Shown: piece after piece, positions 9,252 to 20,528 of the stretch | Position numbering within the stretch: the first letter of the stretch is position 1 | Layout of the letters: every line of letters starts with the position of its first letter | Source of the DNA: Psychrosphaera saromensis | Lineage (GTDB): Bacteria; Pseudomonadota; Gammaproteobacteria; Enterobacterales; Alteromonadaceae | DNA length: 64,000 bases | Assembly (NCBI RefSeq): GCF_002954545.1 | Contig: NZ_MSCH01000003.1 | Coordinates: 3,263,991-3,327,990, forward strand | Direction: 5' to 3' | Position numbers and translations under genes: made by a program | The notes under the pieces: model-generated | The model's input: the letters and a program-made list of their open reading frames with translations, nothing else | The model's database searches: none | What the model was told of the DNA's origin: nothing

Positions 9252-9794
9252 ATGGCTAACATTAAATTAGCAACACTAGGTGGCGGATGTTTTTGGTGTA
9301 TTGAAGCCGCTCTTAATTCAGTTGAAGGTGTGCTTAAAGCAATCTCTGGCTACTCAGGTGGCGCAATAGAAAACCCGACGTATCAACAGATATGTCAGGG
9401 TGATTCCGGTCATGCTGAAGTCATACAAGTTGAATTTGACCAAGACATCATTAGCTTTGAACAATTACTGATGTTTTTTTTCCAATTACATGACCCAACT
9501 CAGTTAAACCGACAAGGCAATGATATTGGCACTCAGTATCGCTCGGTTATTTACTACCACGATAATGAGCAGCGATTGGAAGCAATGAAACAAATTTCAG
9601 AGATGAACAATCTAAAAATTTGGCCAAGTCCTGTTGTGACTGAAATATCACCAGCATCGACCTTTTATCCAGCTGAGGATTATCATCAAAACTACGCCAA
9701 TGAAAATACCGAGCAGCCGTATTGTACTTTTATTGTGGCACCTAAATTAGAAAAGTTTAAATATCAATTTAAAAGCTACCTGAAAAACACATAA
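9252..9794 (+). CDS. msrA: Peptide methionine-S-sulfoxide reductase MsrA
   Basis: Reduces the S-epimer of methionine sulfoxide in proteins and free methionine, using thioredoxin. The catalytic motif GGCFWC has its nucleophilic Cys at position 13. The 180-residue length and segments such as GYSGG, YHDNEQ and EDYHQNYA match the family. The ATG follows AGGGAT. It is followed after 61 bp by the VanZ-like gene and then panE on the same strand, perhaps one transcript. Confidence 0.96.
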   Translation: MANIKLATLGGGCFWCIEAALNSVEGVLKAISGYSGGAIENPTYQQICQGDSGHAEVIQVEFDQDIISFEQLLMFFFQLHDPTQLNRQGNDIGTQYRSVIYYHDNEQRLEAMKQISEMNNLKIWPSPVVTEISPASTFYPAEDYHQNYANENTEQPYCTFIVAPKLEKFKYQFKSYLKNT

Positions 9795-9855
9795 TTTTGC
9801 TAGAATTACCTTAATAAAAATAAATTACTCAAACTGACGGCTCACCATTTATACA

Positions 9856-10236
9856 ATGACAAAATCCAATTTTAAAAAAACGACTTTATTAAAGGTAACA
9901 TTTGTTCTTTCCGTCATTTTTGCTTCGTTTTTATTTTTAAAACAAGGCGGTCACTCGGGGATCACTTTTGAACATGCGGATAAAATAGCTCATTTCTTAA
10001 TATTTTTTTCTTTAACCTTATTGCTCGACCTGTCGTTTAAATTATCGGTTAATAAAATCTTGTTAATACTGTCAGCTTATGGCGTTACAATTGAAGTGTT
10101 ACAAAGCTTTTTACCGTACAGATCAGCATCATTAGGTGATATTTTGGCAGATATATTAGGGGTTGTGGTTTATATATTCCTATTACGAACGTTTTTCCGC
10201 AAATATCTTAAATTCATCACGACAGAACCTTCATGA
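9856..10236 (+). CDS. VanZ-like family membrane protein
   Basis: A 126-residue protein with about four hydrophobic segments, including TTLLKVTFVLSVIFASFLFL near the N-terminus and DILADILGVVVYIFLL near the C-terminus. The segment HADKIAHFLIFFSLTLLL followed by EVLQSFLPYRSASLGDILADILG is the VanZ-like signature (conserved D-K-x-x-H and R-x-x-x-x-x-D-x-x-x-N/D). The stop codon overlaps the panE start (ATGA), indicating translational coupling. The molecular role is unknown; the teicoplanin-resistance name of the family should not be taken as its function here. Confidence 0.8.
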   Translation: MTKSNFKKTTLLKVTFVLSVIFASFLFLKQGGHSGITFEHADKIAHFLIFFSLTLLLDLSFKLSVNKILLILSAYGVTIEVLQSFLPYRSASLGDILADILGVVVYIFLLRTFFRKYLKFITTEPS

Positions 10237-11135
10237 TTAACAGAGTGACTAGTAAACATTGGTTTATCGCAGGGCAAGGTTCTATTGGGAGTTTTGTCGC
10301 GTATAACGCTTTATTATCTGGTATAAAGTGCGATCAAATAGTACGTAATGTTAATCACTCAAAACAAACTTGGTTCCACCCTATTGGCAAGCAACCTACC
10401 GCATTGCCAACACCAATAACATCCGTTGACATAACACCTAACTCAATACATTACTTAATCGTGCCACTGAAAGCCTACGACATAGTGCCATTTTTACAAC
10501 AAGCCATGCCCTATTTAGCTGATGATGCTGCCATTATTCTATGCCACAACGGGCTAGGTACCATAGAGTTAGTCAATGATTTATTGACCCCAAATATGAA
10601 TTTATTTTTTTGTACAACCAGTAATGGATTATACAAAAACAAAGATGGCATATTTCAAGCGGGATTAGGCGGATCTCAATGGAGTCATGTCGCTGGTAAT
10701 AACCCAGATAAATTGAATAATGACGACCTAGTACCTTTATTTGTTCGTATAACTCAAGTCGATAATCTACAAAAAATTCTGTGGCAAAAGTTAATTGTAA
10801 ACTGCGTTATCAATCCATTAACTGCGTTACATAACGTGAAAAATGGAGCTTTGGCACAACTGGTGTTCGCAGAAGACATTGAGAGTATTATTAAGGAGAC
10901 ATTGTTAATTGCTAATAAGCTAGGTGTTTCTTTAGAGCTTAGCGCTATGTTAAAGGCCGTAAACCAGGTCATTGCTAACACAGCCGAGAATTATTCATCA
11001 ATGAATCAAGATGTAAAATCTCATAAACAAACCGAAATTGATTTTATTAGCGGCTATGTCGTCAAAGAGGGATTAAAACTAAATATCCCAACACCTATCA
11101 GCCTATCTTTATATAACCAAATTAAAGCTCTGTAA
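10233..11135 (+). CDS. panE: 2-dehydropantoate 2-reductase (ketopantoate reductase)
   Basis: NADPH-dependent reduction of ketopantoate to pantoate for coenzyme A synthesis. The N-terminal dinucleotide fold has GQGSIGSFVAYNALLSG; further on, LIVPLKAYD and LCHNGLG match ApbA/PanE. The C-terminal helical domain contains KLIVNCVINPLTAL, with the catalytic Lys and substrate-binding Asn of the family. Length (300) is normal. The start overlaps the VanZ-like stop by 4 bp. Other 2-hydroxyacid reductases of the PanE family are possible, but pantoate synthesis is the default. Confidence 0.88.
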   Translation: MINRVTSKHWFIAGQGSIGSFVAYNALLSGIKCDQIVRNVNHSKQTWFHPIGKQPTALPTPITSVDITPNSIHYLIVPLKAYDIVPFLQQAMPYLADDAAIILCHNGLGTIELVNDLLTPNMNLFFCTTSNGLYKNKDGIFQAGLGGSQWSHVAGNNPDKLNNDDLVPLFVRITQVDNLQKILWQKLIVNCVINPLTALHNVKNGALAQLVFAEDIESIIKETLLIANKLGVSLELSAMLKAVNQVIANTAENYSSMNQDVKSHKQTEIDFISGYVVKEGLKLNIPTPISLSLYNQIKAL

Positions 11136-11197
11136 AAGTAAAACTCTAGAAAATTAAAGTTCTAGGAAGAGAAAGCCTCACAGCTTTTGCTATTTAT

Positions 11198-14100
11198 TTA
11201 AAACAAATACTCTTCTAATATTTTTTTAAGTTTAGCCAATTGAATCGGTTTACTCAGGTAGTCATCCATTCCTGCGGCAAGACATTTTTCTTTATCCCCT
11301 TCCATCGCATTTGCGGTCAAAGCTATGATAGGTATAGTTTGATTCAGTTTACCTGCATTATCCTCTCTTACATGCCTGGTGGCTTGGTAACCATCCATTT
11401 CAGGCATTTGGCAGTCCATTAATATCAAATCAAAATGATCTTGCTTATTACTTAAGATAGTAACCGCTTCTAAACCGTTTTCAGCTAACTCAAACTCATA
11501 GCCAAGTTTAGTTAACATAAAATCAGCCACTTGTTGATTCACTTTATTATCTTCAACCAACAATATTTTATACTTATTAACACTTTTAATTTTATCGCTT
11601 TGAGTGTCTTCAACCTGTGATAGGTTCGACTCGAGTGGAATGCTTGCCTTAGTCGTTTTAATATCGGATTTGGTGTTGCTCAATCTGGTTGCTTGATTTA
11701 GTGATGGAGTCGCTAAATCACCACATTGCAATATAAAAGATAAAGTCGAGATGAGATCATTTGCAATTATTGGCTTAGTGAAATAACCACTAAACCCTAA
11801 AGAAGAAACATAATTAGCATCATCTTTAGTGCCTAAGTTTGTCATAATAGCTAAAGGTATATTTTTGCTATTTTGTTTCGAGCGTAATAACTCACCTAAT
11901 TCGACGCCATTTATATCGGCCAGTTGTTTATTGATCAAAGCAATATCAAAAGCTTTACCTTGCTTTTTAGCATGTTTCTCATCGCATAAGCTCAATGCTT
12001 GTTCAGATGATAAGGCTGTATATACAATCGCTCCCCACTTCTCTAATTGTCGCTGTAATACAGAACAACTACTCTTATTATTTTCAACAATTAGTACTTC
12101 CACTCCAGACAACTCTAAACTCGGTAAAGGTTGAGTTACTATGTCACTTTGAATAAGTTGTAAATCAATCGAGAATATACTTCCCTGCCCCTCAACACTG
12201 CTTACGGTTATAGTCCCATCCATCAAGGTGATGATTTTGTGACAAATAGCCAGACCTAAACCTGACCCACCAAAACGACGAGTGGTAGAAGCATCAACTT
12301 GCGTGAAAGGTTCAAATAACTGTTCTTGCTTTAACCGTGGTATTCCAATTCCGCTATCACTTACTTCGATATGAATTCCAGTCATGTTTTCATTTTTATC
12401 CGGCTGCTTTTGGCCGGTATTGTTTTGACTGAGATTGGATGTACTAACAGTGACTTTTATTTCACCTGACTCAGTAAACTTAATCGCATTGCCTAATAAG
12501 TTAGTCAGTATCTGGCGTAATTTAGCTGGATCGCCTTTTACCATACAGTCATTAATTTGGCTTAAATCTAATACTAACTCCAAGCCTTTTTCTTGAGCCA
12601 TAAAGGCGACGGCTAATGAGGTATCACCAACTAATGCACTTAAATCAAAATCTATTGATTCTAATTCCATCTTACCTGCATCTAGCCTAGAGAAGTCTAG
12701 AATTTCATTAATGAGTCCTAAGAGAGAATGAGCCGATGATTTAGCAACTTGTGCTTTTCGCAATTGCTCTTTAGTTAAGCCATCTTCCTCAAGAAGTTCC
12801 AACATACCTAAAACACCATTCATAGGTGTGCGAATTTCATGACTCATGGTGGCTAAAAACTCAGACTTAGCCGCTACAGCAGCCTCAGCCTCATCTTTGG
12901 CAATCAGGAGTTTACTTTCCGCTATACGTCTTTGCTCTGCAGAAAATATACTGCTTGTTAACGTTGAAATTGACATGATGAACCTTTGCTCATGTTCGTT
13001 CCAATGCCTCGCATCCCCTACTTGCTCAACCGATAAAACGCCAAACATGCCATCACCTATTGAAAATATACCGTCTATTAAAGAACTAATATTTAATGGC
13101 GTTAAATAAGCCTCCGAGCAGTCTCTTGTGGCTGGATGTGTATGAGCATCATCTATCGATATTAATGCTTCGCTAGATATAGCAGCAAAGTACTCAGGGA
13201 AGTCTTTCTTAGTCAACAACGCACCTTCACTGAATGCATCTTTGGATTTTTCGTATAGGGATAAACACTCCAGCGCTTCTAGTTCTGGTTTATAAACCCA
13301 TAAAGATACACGTTCGGCATCTAAGACATTGGCCACTGATTGTATTATTGTATTTTTTGATAGTGCAACATCACCACTTAACACAGCATCATTAACATTT
13401 AACTGCGCTAATACTTTATTTTGGTTGGCTTCTTCTAAAGCTGTGATCTCTGCTAATTTTCGGTCATTAATATCTTGAAATGAACCAAATAACCGAACAC
13501 ATACACCATCGACAATACTGGACTCACCATGAGCTAGCACCCAAACTTCACGGCCTTTAGCTGTAATAATTTGTAACTCTTCACGCCAAACCATCTGAGT
13601 AGACATGCTTTGTTCCACGACTTTTATAATTTTATCTCGACTATCACCTTCTTTATAAAAATTAATGGCACCACTAAGTTCTGGTGCATAATCGTTGTCA
13701 ACTTCGTGGATCATTCTCGTCATAGGCGACCAGTATATTGACCCTTCTATTAAATTGGCTTCCCAAGCACCGATTTTGGCTTGTTCACTCATATTTTCTA
13801 ATAAGCGTTTTTGTAAGCGCACCTTATCTTCAATTTCTTTTTTAGCGGTAACGTCAACTTCCAGCGCCATAAAACCAGTTACTTCATTACGATCATCAAT
13901 AATGGGTTTACAGCTAATAGAAATCCAATATGGGCGGCCATTTTTGTGATAGTTAATTAAGGTTTCTTCAAATGGCTGTTGTAACTCAAGAGCTAAACGC
14001 ATACGTTCTATCGTCGCCTTATCGGACAACTCACCTTGCAAAATATGACCTGGCGATTGTCCAATAACATCGGATAAGCTATAACCTGTGATTATGGTAA

Positions 14101-16207
14101 AGGCATCATTAACCCATTCCGTTTTACCCGCTATGTCAGTAAGAACAACAGCATTATCTGTTTGTGCGGCTATTTGGGATAACTTAGCCATTTCTTTTTG
14201 AGATTCTTTTCGTTGTGTTATATCAACGATAAACCCTTCAAGGTATAGAATATTACCTTCAGAGTCATAAACGGCATTACCCTTTTCAGACAACCAACGT
14301 GACTCTTTAAAACGAGTCTCAATTTTATATTCTACAGTCCATGGCAATCCAGATTTAATCGCATTAAGAATAATGTCTTCGACATGCTTTTGATAATCTG
14401 AAGCAATGAGTTCCGCAAATGTTAACTCGTTATTATTAAGCAATTGTTCCACTGTGTAACCCGTAATCGCAACACACTGTTCACTCATAAATAACATTGT
14501 CCAATCATTATCGTACAAGCAACGGTAAGTTATTCCAGGCATATTCTTGATCAATGATTCATGCTGTTCTTTACTTTGAACTAATGCGTTTTGATTTGAT
14601 TTATTTTCAGTTACATCGGTTCTAATCGCTATATAGCGGGTAACTAAGTTTTCATCATTCAAAAAAGGCACTATGGTGGTATTTACCCAATAAAAGCTAC
14701 CGTCTTTAGCTTTATTGCGTATCTCACCGTGCCAAATTTTGCCTGCGGTAATAACCTTATACATATCAACAAAAAAAGATTTACCGTGGTAGCCTGAATT
14801 CAAAATCTTATGAGTGTTCCCCAATAATTCAGTTTCAGAGTAACCACTAATTTCAGTAAACTTATCGTTTACATATTCAATAACACCAGCTTGGTTTGTG
14901 ATAGTGACAATGCAGTGTTGATCAATGGCAAACTGCTGATGCTCAAAAATTCTAAGGGTATTAATAGTTTCAGATTGGCTTTTAATTAGTAAGGACTCAT
15001 GCTTTCTCTGAGCGATTAACATGTCGTTAAAAGAATTCGCCAGTAAACTAATTTCATACTTAGCGTCAATATTTACCTCAGTAACATTTTTTCCTTTTGC
15101 GACTAATTTAGAATATTCCACTAACTGTAAAATAGGTTTAATAAAAGCACTGGATTTTCTATTGGCTAAATAGGTCACTAAAAACGTGCCAATAACTAAC
15201 AATATAAGACTGTAATACAACAACTGACTGGCGTTATTTAGTGCATCAGCACGCTTTATTTCTGTTACGTACAGCCAAGTTACATTAGCGATGTTAAGTG
15301 GTGTGGCATAACCAATAACAGGTTCACCTAAGTTATTAAGATAATGTTTATTGCTTTGTGCGCTAACATTTGAGCTATTGTTAAATTGAGTGAATAAATC
15401 AGAGGCTGGTAATTCTGTTAAAATATCATCTTCAAGATTTTGGGTTAAACTACTTCTTAATTTACCGTCGGTACCTAAAATGTATTGCTGAAGTGAAGGT
15501 TTCTTTTTATTAAGTGCTTTTATATGTAGATACAGAGCATCAAGTTTAACTTGAGACGCTAATACCCCATGCACTTCGCCTTTACTAAAAATAGGCGTGG
15601 CTATAAAAGCAGTTAACATACCTTCCGATGGTGTATAACGCTCAATGTCTGAAAAAACTATAGCACCAGTGTCCAAAGCCAACTTCACTGCATCAGCAAA
15701 TAAACTATCTTGATATTCACCTGTAGCTAAACTTGTACCCAAGTCAGCCTCCTGTGCCATGCTGAATAAAACATTACCTTTTTTATCAATGATATATGTG
15801 TCATCAATATAATCATGATTTAAATTGGCTAGGGCTAATTCATCGGCTGTGTAGATATTAGTTTGTTGCCAAAGACTTGATTTGACAAACGCTTCAACAT
15901 TTCCATCAAATTGTTGTAATTGCTGTTCTAGAGTTGTTAATAAACGCGAGGTAACTGGGGTGTTGGCAAGTTGATTTAAGTTATCAATCCGAGATTGAAA
16001 CCAATTATTGAAATAATTTTTGCGGCTTTCACCTGCGATGTAAGCTTCTTCAATCGCAAATTGTTCAAGGTTAGACTTTACCTGATAGTAATTGACCGTT
16101 GTTATGATTAGTAAAGGTAAAATGGATAAGATTAAAAACCACTTTAACAAGTCCCGGTAAAGAGGAGATTGGTAAATTGACGCTAACTTAGGTTCTTTTT
16201 GAACCAT
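11198..16207 (-). CDS. Giant hybrid sensor histidine kinase (Cache-HAMP-PAS4-GAF-HK-REC2)
   Basis: A 1669-residue membrane kinase. Order by eye: membrane helix ~20-40, periplasmic Cache-type sensor to ~325, second helix ~330-348, HAMP, four PAS domains (~430-910), GAF (~925-1085), HisKA with the phospho-accepting His in [13 protein letters not shown], HATPase with [13 protein letters not shown] and DSGIGIP, then two receivers. The first receiver lacks the phospho-Asp ([10 protein letters not shown] has Asn) and has a changed acidic pair (VENN), so it is probably a pseudo-receiver. The second is intact ([11 protein letters not shown]). No Hpt domain is present, so phosphotransfer to a separate protein is likely. 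The ATG follows GGAG. The signal is unknown. Confidence 0.9.
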   Translation of the reverse strand: MVQKEPKLASIYQSPLYRDLLKWFLILSILPLLIITTVNYYQVKSNLEQFAIEEAYIAGESRKNYFNNWFQSRIDNLNQLANTPVTSRLLTTLEQQLQQFDGNVEAFVKSSLWQQTNIYTADELALANLNHDYIDDTYIIDKKGNVLFSMAQEADLGTSLATGEYQDSLFADAVKLALDTGAIVFSDIERYTPSEGMLTAFIATPIFSKGEVHGVLASQVKLDALYLHIKALNKKKPSLQQYILGTDGKLRSSLTQNLEDDILTELPASDLFTQFNNSSNVSAQSNKHYLNNLGEPVIGYATPLNIANVTWLYVTEIKRADALNNASQLLYYSLILLVIGTFLVTYLANRKSSAFIKPILQLVEYSKLVAKGKNVTEVNIDAKYEISLLANSFNDMLIAQRKHESLLIKSQSETINTLRIFEHQQFAIDQHCIVTITNQAGVIEYVNDKFTEISGYSETELLGNTHKILNSGYHGKSFFVDMYKVITAGKIWHGEIRNKAKDGSFYWVNTTIVPFLNDENLVTRYIAIRTDVTENKSNQNALVQSKEQHESLIKNMPGITYRCLYDNDWTMLFMSEQCVAITGYTVEQLLNNNELTFAELIASDYQKHVEDIILNAIKSGLPWTVEYKIETRFKESRWLSEKGNAVYDSEGNILYLEGFIVDITQRKESQKEMAKLSQIAAQTDNAVVLTDIAGKTEWVNDAFTIITGYSLSDVIGQSPGHILQGELSDKATIERMRLALELQQPFEETLINYHKNGRPYWISISCKPIIDDRNEVTGFMALEVDVTAKKEIEDKVRLQKRLLENMSEQAKIGAWEANLIEGSIYWSPMTRMIHEVDNDYAPELSGAINFYKEGDSRDKIIKVVEQSMSTQMVWREELQIITAKGREVWVLAHGESSIVDGVCVRLFGSFQDINDRKLAEITALEEANQNKVLAQLNVNDAVLSGDVALSKNTIIQSVANVLDAERVSLWVYKPELEALECLSLYEKSKDAFSEGALLTKKDFPEYFAAISSEALISIDDAHTHPATRDCSEAYLTPLNISSLIDGIFSIGDGMFGVLSVEQVGDARHWNEHEQRFIMSISTLTSSIFSAEQRRIAESKLLIAKDEAEAAVAAKSEFLATMSHEIRTPMNGVLGMLELLEEDGLTKEQLRKAQVAKSSAHSLLGLINEILDFSRLDAGKMELESIDFDLSALVGDTSLAVAFMAQEKGLELVLDLSQINDCMVKGDPAKLRQILTNLLGNAIKFTESGEIKVTVSTSNLSQNNTGQKQPDKNENMTGIHIEVSDSGIGIPRLKQEQLFEPFTQVDASTTRRFGGSGLGLAICHKIITLMDGTITVSSVEGQGSIFSIDLQLIQSDIVTQPLPSLELSGVEVLIVENNKSSCSVLQRQLEKWGAIVYTALSSEQALSLCDEKHAKKQGKAFDIALINKQLADINGVELGELLRSKQNSKNIPLAIMTNLGTKDDANYVSSLGFSGYFTKPIIANDLISTLSFILQCGDLATPSLNQATRLSNTKSDIKTTKASIPLESNLSQVEDTQSDKIKSVNKYKILLVEDNKVNQQVADFMLTKLGYEFELAENGLEAVTILSNKQDHFDLILMDCQMPEMDGYQATRHVREDNAGKLNQTIPIIALTANAMEGDKEKCLAAGMDDYLSKPIQLAKLKKILEEYLF

Positions 16208-16384
16208 TACGATTCTCCACTATTCATCATATATTAACAGCCCTGTCTAAATTCTTGATAAGTGTAGCTTATATATTGACTTAATATCCTACGAACTGAA
16301 AACTAATTATTAAATCTGTTGATACTTTAACATTTACCTCTCCCCGACTATTCACTACAATGAGGTTCTTGTAAATTTATTGGA

Positions 16385-16852
16385 ATGTTTGTGGTTAAAG
16401 ACATAATGCTCGACGATATAATAAAACACGCTCATCAAATTTGTAGTGAAAGCGGTGTTAAATTAACGACAAAACGTGAACATGTGTTATCGGCGCTCAT
16501 ACAAGCTAGCGAAGCAATGTCGGCTTATGAGTTAGCTGAAAGATACAGAGAAATATTCGAACAGAGTATTCCTGCTATGTCGGTTTATCGTATTTTAGAT
16601 TTTTTAGCTGAACATTCACTGGTGCATAAATTAACCTCGGCGAATAAATATATCGCCTGTTCCCACATAACCTGTTCGCATACTCATAACGTTCCTCAGT
16701 TTTTAATTTGTGAGTTATGTAATTCAGTGTCAGAGATCAGTGTGAAAAAAACAGTGATGAATGAGTTAACTGCAAGTGTGGAAAAAACAGGATTTAAATT
16801 AAGCACCCATCAATTAGAACTCAAAGGTATTTGCCAAGACTGCCAAGAGTAG
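16385..16852 (+). CDS. Fur-family regulator, Zur-like
   Basis: A 155-residue Fur-superfamily repressor. The N-terminal winged helix contains TTKREHVLSAL and IPAMSVYRILDFL. The C-terminal domain has a His/Cys-rich stretch (ACSHITCSHTHN), the CELC pair and a final CQDC pair, i.e. the structural zinc site, and resembles Zur more than Fur. The start may be the ATG at 16385 or the one at 16406 (MLDDIIKH); neither has a strong ribosome binding site. It is divergent from the giant kinase. No zinc-uptake genes are nearby, so the Zur assignment rests on sequence alone. Confidence 0.8.
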   Translation: MFVVKDIMLDDIIKHAHQICSESGVKLTTKREHVLSALIQASEAMSAYELAERYREIFEQSIPAMSVYRILDFLAEHSLVHKLTSANKYIACSHITCSHTHNVPQFLICELCNSVSEISVKKTVMNELTASVEKTGFKLSTHQLELKGICQDCQE

Positions 16853-16915
16853 TTATTAATGGTTGTCATTTATGAGTAACACCAAGAGTTAATTGTCTGG
16901 TAAATTTCAGCTATA

Positions 16916-16943
16916 AAAAAACGCACTAATTAGTGCGTTTTTT
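16916..16943. terminator. Bidirectional terminator between zur-like gene and fadJ
   Basis: A perfect 28-bp palindrome built on AAACGCACTAA / TTAGTGCGTTT with A-runs before and T-runs after, so it can end transcription from both convergent genes. Confidence 0.85.
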
Positions 16944-16968
16944 ATTTATGGTATTTAGTTAGGGCTGT

Positions 16969-19140
16969 TTAATAAAACGTTTTACCGTCTTTCGCCATCT
17001 TCACTAATACGTCTGCTGGTTCAAAACGATCGCCGTGGATAGCTTTGTAACCATTTAAGATCTCAACTAAGTTGTCAATACCTAAACTGTCCATATAACG
17101 GAACGGGCCGCCTTGGAACGGAGGATAACCAGTACCAAAGATCATACCGATATCACCGTCTCTTGCACTACGAACAATACCAGCGTCTAAACAACGAGCT
17201 GCTTCATTCAATAATTGTACAACACAACGTTCTGAGATTTGCTCAGGTTTTAATTTGCTCTTAGGCGATACACCTAAAACAGAATAAACCGACTCATCGA
17301 CTTGTTTACCTTTATTAGCAAAGGTCAATTTGTCGATAAAACTGCGTTTTGCTGTTTTGCCATATTTGTAAAAACCTTTTTGGTTTTTCTTACCTTTACG
17401 ACCGTCAGCAATTAACTTTTCCATTGCAGAAGGAACCGTAAAACGTTCACCAAAGGCATCAAACAAAATTGCCGATACTTTAGAGCCAACATCAATACCT
17501 ACCTCATCTAACAAGGTCATTGGCCCAACTGGAAAACCAAATTTAGTTAAGGCTTTGTCTATCTTGTTGACTGGTTCACCTTCCATTGCAATTTGAGCTG
17601 CTTCATTCATATATAAACCTAAGATACGGTTTACAAAGAAGCCAGCTTCATCTTTAACAACAATTGGTGTTTTACCTTGTCGACGTGCAAATTCAACCGT
17701 AGTTGAAATCGTTTCGTCAGATGTTTTATCGGTGGCGATTACTTCAACTAATGGCATTTTATCCACTGGTGAAAAGTAATGTAAGCCGATAACATTTTCT
17801 GGACGCGCTGCTTTAGCCGCAATATCACGAATTGGTAGTGATGATGTGTTAGAAGCAAAAACTGTTTTTTCATTACAATTTGCTTCTATATCAGCAACCA
17901 TATTTTGTTTTAATGATAAATCTTCAAATACCGCTTCAACAATAATATCCATATCTTTAAAACCAACAAAGTCAGTTCCAGCCGATAACATAGATAATTG
18001 TTTTTGCATTTGTGAATGTTGCATAAAACGACGTTTTACTTTTTTGTTTAAAATGTCAAAACTGTATTTAAATGCGTTGCGAATACCTTCATGCGCAATA
18101 TCTTTAATACGTGCAGGCACGCCCGCTTTTGTCGTTGTAACAAATGCAATTCCGCCGCCCATTAAACCACCACCTAAGATGCCGGCTTTTTTAACTTTAA
18201 TAGGGTCAACGCCCGCTACGCCATTTTCTTTTTTCATTGCTGTGGTAGCAAAAAACAAACCACGCAATGCTTTAGATTCTGGAGTCATGCAAAGTTCAGA
18301 GAAACGTTGAGCTTCAATTTCAAGCCCTTTTTTGGTTCCTTTTTCTACGCCTGTACGAATACATTCAATGATTTTAAACGGTGCTGGGTAGTTACCTTTA
18401 GTTAAACGCATAACTTGTTTGCCAGCTTGGTCAAATAACACTTTACGACCAAACGGATTGTTTTCTAACAAGCGAGTTACCAGAGGTTGTTTTTTCTTTT
18501 TAATAACGGGCTTGCCTTTTAACGCCATTTCTATTGCTGTTTTTAGCAAGATACTATTTGGCACTATGTCATTAGCTAAGCCAGCTTTAACCGCTTGCTT
18601 ACCACGTAGTTGTTTACCAGCAAGCATCATGTCTAATGCTTTTTGCAAGCCAACTAATTTAGGTAAGCGTTGAGTCCCGCCTGAGCCTGGTAACAAACCA
18701 AGTTGAACTTCTGGTAAACCTAGAACTGTTTTTTCACTGTCAGATACAACACGACCATGACATGCCATTGCCAATTCAAGTCCGCCGCCTAATGCAGGGC
18801 CATTGATTGCAGCAATCACGGGAATCGTCATCGCTTCAATTCGGTTAAATAAGTTTTGACCTAGTTGTGCAATTTCTTTCACTTGTTCTGCCGTTTCACA
18901 GCTATCTAACATAGCAACATCAGCACCAGCAACAAACGAGTTGTCTTTACCAGAAACCAGTACTAAGCCAACAATATCTTTATTGGCTTCTACTTGGTCT
19001 AACACTTCAGTTACTTGCTCTGCAAATTCTGCTTTTAAAACGTTCATTGATTCATCAGCAACATCTATGCTGATCACGCCAATGCCATTTTCTTTTATTT
19101 CTAAACTAAACGCCGATGCGTTTTTAATACTTTTAGTCAT
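16969..19140 (-). CDS. fadJ: Fatty acid oxidation complex alpha subunit FadJ
   Basis: Bifunctional enoyl-CoA hydratase / 3-hydroxyacyl-CoA dehydrogenase of beta-oxidation, working with the FadI thiolase. The N-terminal crotonase domain shows GPALGGGLELAMACH (oxyanion hole) and LPGSGGTQRLP. The NAD-binding dehydrogenase begins near residue 320 with GILGGGLMGGGIAFV, and HYFSPVDKMPLVEV and KDEAGFFVNRIL follow. The 723 residues and the partner thiolase of 436 residues point to the FadIJ type rather than FadBA. It lies 77 bp downstream of fadI in the same direction and ends at a bidirectional terminator. Confidence 0.94.
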   Translation of the reverse strand: MTKSIKNASAFSLEIKENGIGVISIDVADESMNVLKAEFAEQVTEVLDQVEANKDIVGLVLVSGKDNSFVAGADVAMLDSCETAEQVKEIAQLGQNLFNRIEAMTIPVIAAINGPALGGGLELAMACHGRVVSDSEKTVLGLPEVQLGLLPGSGGTQRLPKLVGLQKALDMMLAGKQLRGKQAVKAGLANDIVPNSILLKTAIEMALKGKPVIKKKKQPLVTRLLENNPFGRKVLFDQAGKQVMRLTKGNYPAPFKIIECIRTGVEKGTKKGLEIEAQRFSELCMTPESKALRGLFFATTAMKKENGVAGVDPIKVKKAGILGGGLMGGGIAFVTTTKAGVPARIKDIAHEGIRNAFKYSFDILNKKVKRRFMQHSQMQKQLSMLSAGTDFVGFKDMDIIVEAVFEDLSLKQNMVADIEANCNEKTVFASNTSSLPIRDIAAKAARPENVIGLHYFSPVDKMPLVEVIATDKTSDETISTTVEFARRQGKTPIVVKDEAGFFVNRILGLYMNEAAQIAMEGEPVNKIDKALTKFGFPVGPMTLLDEVGIDVGSKVSAILFDAFGERFTVPSAMEKLIADGRKGKKNQKGFYKYGKTAKRSFIDKLTFANKGKQVDESVYSVLGVSPKSKLKPEQISERCVVQLLNEAARCLDAGIVRSARDGDIGMIFGTGYPPFQGGPFRYMDSLGIDNLVEILNGYKAIHGDRFEPADVLVKMAKDGKTFY

Positions 19141-19217
19141 TTGAGTTTCCTTGCGGCTCTCTAAAAATTAGACTTACTTAACTATAATAATTATTATTTT
19201 TCAGTTGCGTCTACAAA

Positions 19218-20528
19218 TTAACCGTCAACTTCTACAATCATGGAAGCACCTAGACCACCAGCAGCACACGCTGTTGTTAGACCAACACCACCACCACGAC
19301 GACGTAATTCATTAATTGTTTGCGTAATTAAACGTGTTCCAGTCGCTGCAAATGGATGACCATAAGCTAGTGAACCACCGTTAACGTTAAATTTAGCCAT
19401 ATCAATTTCGCCAATGGCTTTATCTTGACCCAATTGCTCTTGAGCAAATTTCTTACTGCTAAACATTTTCATATTCGCTAATGTTTGAGCCGCAAATGCT
19501 TCATGCATTTCAATTAGGTCTAAATCAGCTAGATTCATGCCGGCACGTTTTAATGCGATTGGTGTCGCGTACGACGGTCCCATCAACATGTCTTCCCAAA
19601 CATCAATCGCGGCAAAACCAAAGCTTCTTATATAGCCTAGAGGTTCATAACCTAATGCTTTTGCTTTGCTCTCACTCATTAATAATATGGCTGAAGCACC
19701 ATCTGTTAATGCTGTAGAGTTAGCTGCGGTAACCGTACCATGTTTACGGTCAAATACTGGACGTAATTTACTGTAACCATCGGCAGTTGAATTAGTACGA
19801 ACTGTGTTGTCCATAGAAATAAAGTCTTTAAACGGTTCAGGGTGTGCTGTCATTACTTCATCTTTAAAGATGCCACTTTCCCATGCTTTAGTCGCCAATG
19901 TATGAGAACGATGCGCTAGTGCATCTTGATCTTCACGACTAATATTATGCGTTTTTGCCATTTGCTCTGCTGTCTGACCCATGCTTAAGTTAGTTGAGTA
20001 TTCAGCAACGGCAGGAGGAACTGGCATTAAGTCTCTTAAACCTAATTTTCTAAGAATTTGAAAACGTTGACCTAATGTTCTAGCTTTATTTAAATCAACT
20101 AACGCTCTACCTAATTTTTTACTTACACCAATTGGTAATACTGAAGAAGAGTCGGCACCACCAGACACACCCACAGAAATGTGACCAGCCATAATAGATT
20201 CGCAAATATTAACGGTAGATTGGAAACTTGTTGCACATGCTCTTGATACTGAATATGCATCGGTACGAACATTCATACCTGTACCTAATACGATTTCACG
20301 TGCAATGTTTGGCGCAGCAGGAGATTGTACAACTTGACCATAAACTAATTGTTCGATTTCTAACGGGTCTAATTCTGAACGTTGTAACATTTCAGAAACA
20401 ACCATTTTGCCTAAATCAAGAGCTGGAACTCCGTGATAGGCTGTTGCTTGTTTAGCAAAAGGAGTACGTAGCCCGGCAACAACCGCGATACGATCTCCAT
20501 TTCTTGTTTGAAGTTTATTAGTAGTCAT
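19218..20528 (-). CDS. fadI: 3-ketoacyl-CoA thiolase FadI (beta subunit)
   Basis: Acetyl-CoA C-acyltransferase, which cleaves 3-ketoacyl-CoA in the last step of beta-oxidation. The nucleophilic Cys is in [10 protein letters not shown], the catalytic His in [14 protein letters not shown] and the second Cys in [12 protein letters not shown]. The length of 436 residues matches FadI (FadA is ~387). It is first in the fadIJ operon. A FadR-like site lies ~91 bp upstream of its start codon. Confidence 0.95.
   Translation of the reverse strand: MTTNKLQTRNGDRIAVVAGLRTPFAKQATAYHGVPALDLGKMVVSEMLQRSELDPLEIEQLVYGQVVQSPAAPNIAREIVLGTGMNVRTDAYSVSRACATSFQSTVNICESIMAGHISVGVSGGADSSSVLPIGVSKKLGRALVDLNKARTLGQRFQILRKLGLRDLMPVPPAVAEYSTNLSMGQTAEQMAKTHNISREDQDALAHRSHTLATKAWESGIFKDEVMTAHPEPFKDFISMDNTVRTNSTADGYSKLRPVFDRKHGTVTAANSTALTDGASAILLMSESKAKALGYEPLGYIRSFGFAAIDVWEDMLMGPSYATPIALKRAGMNLADLDLIEMHEAFAAQTLANMKMFSSKKFAQEQLGQDKAIGEIDMAKFNVNGGSLAYGHPFAATGTRLITQTINELRRRGGGVGLTTACAAGGLGASMIVEVDG

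Noticed and set aside
17846-18310. Forward ORFs inside fadJ and fadI
   Set aside because: Shadows of strongly conserved reverse-strand enzymes; no ribosome binding site or recognisable motif.
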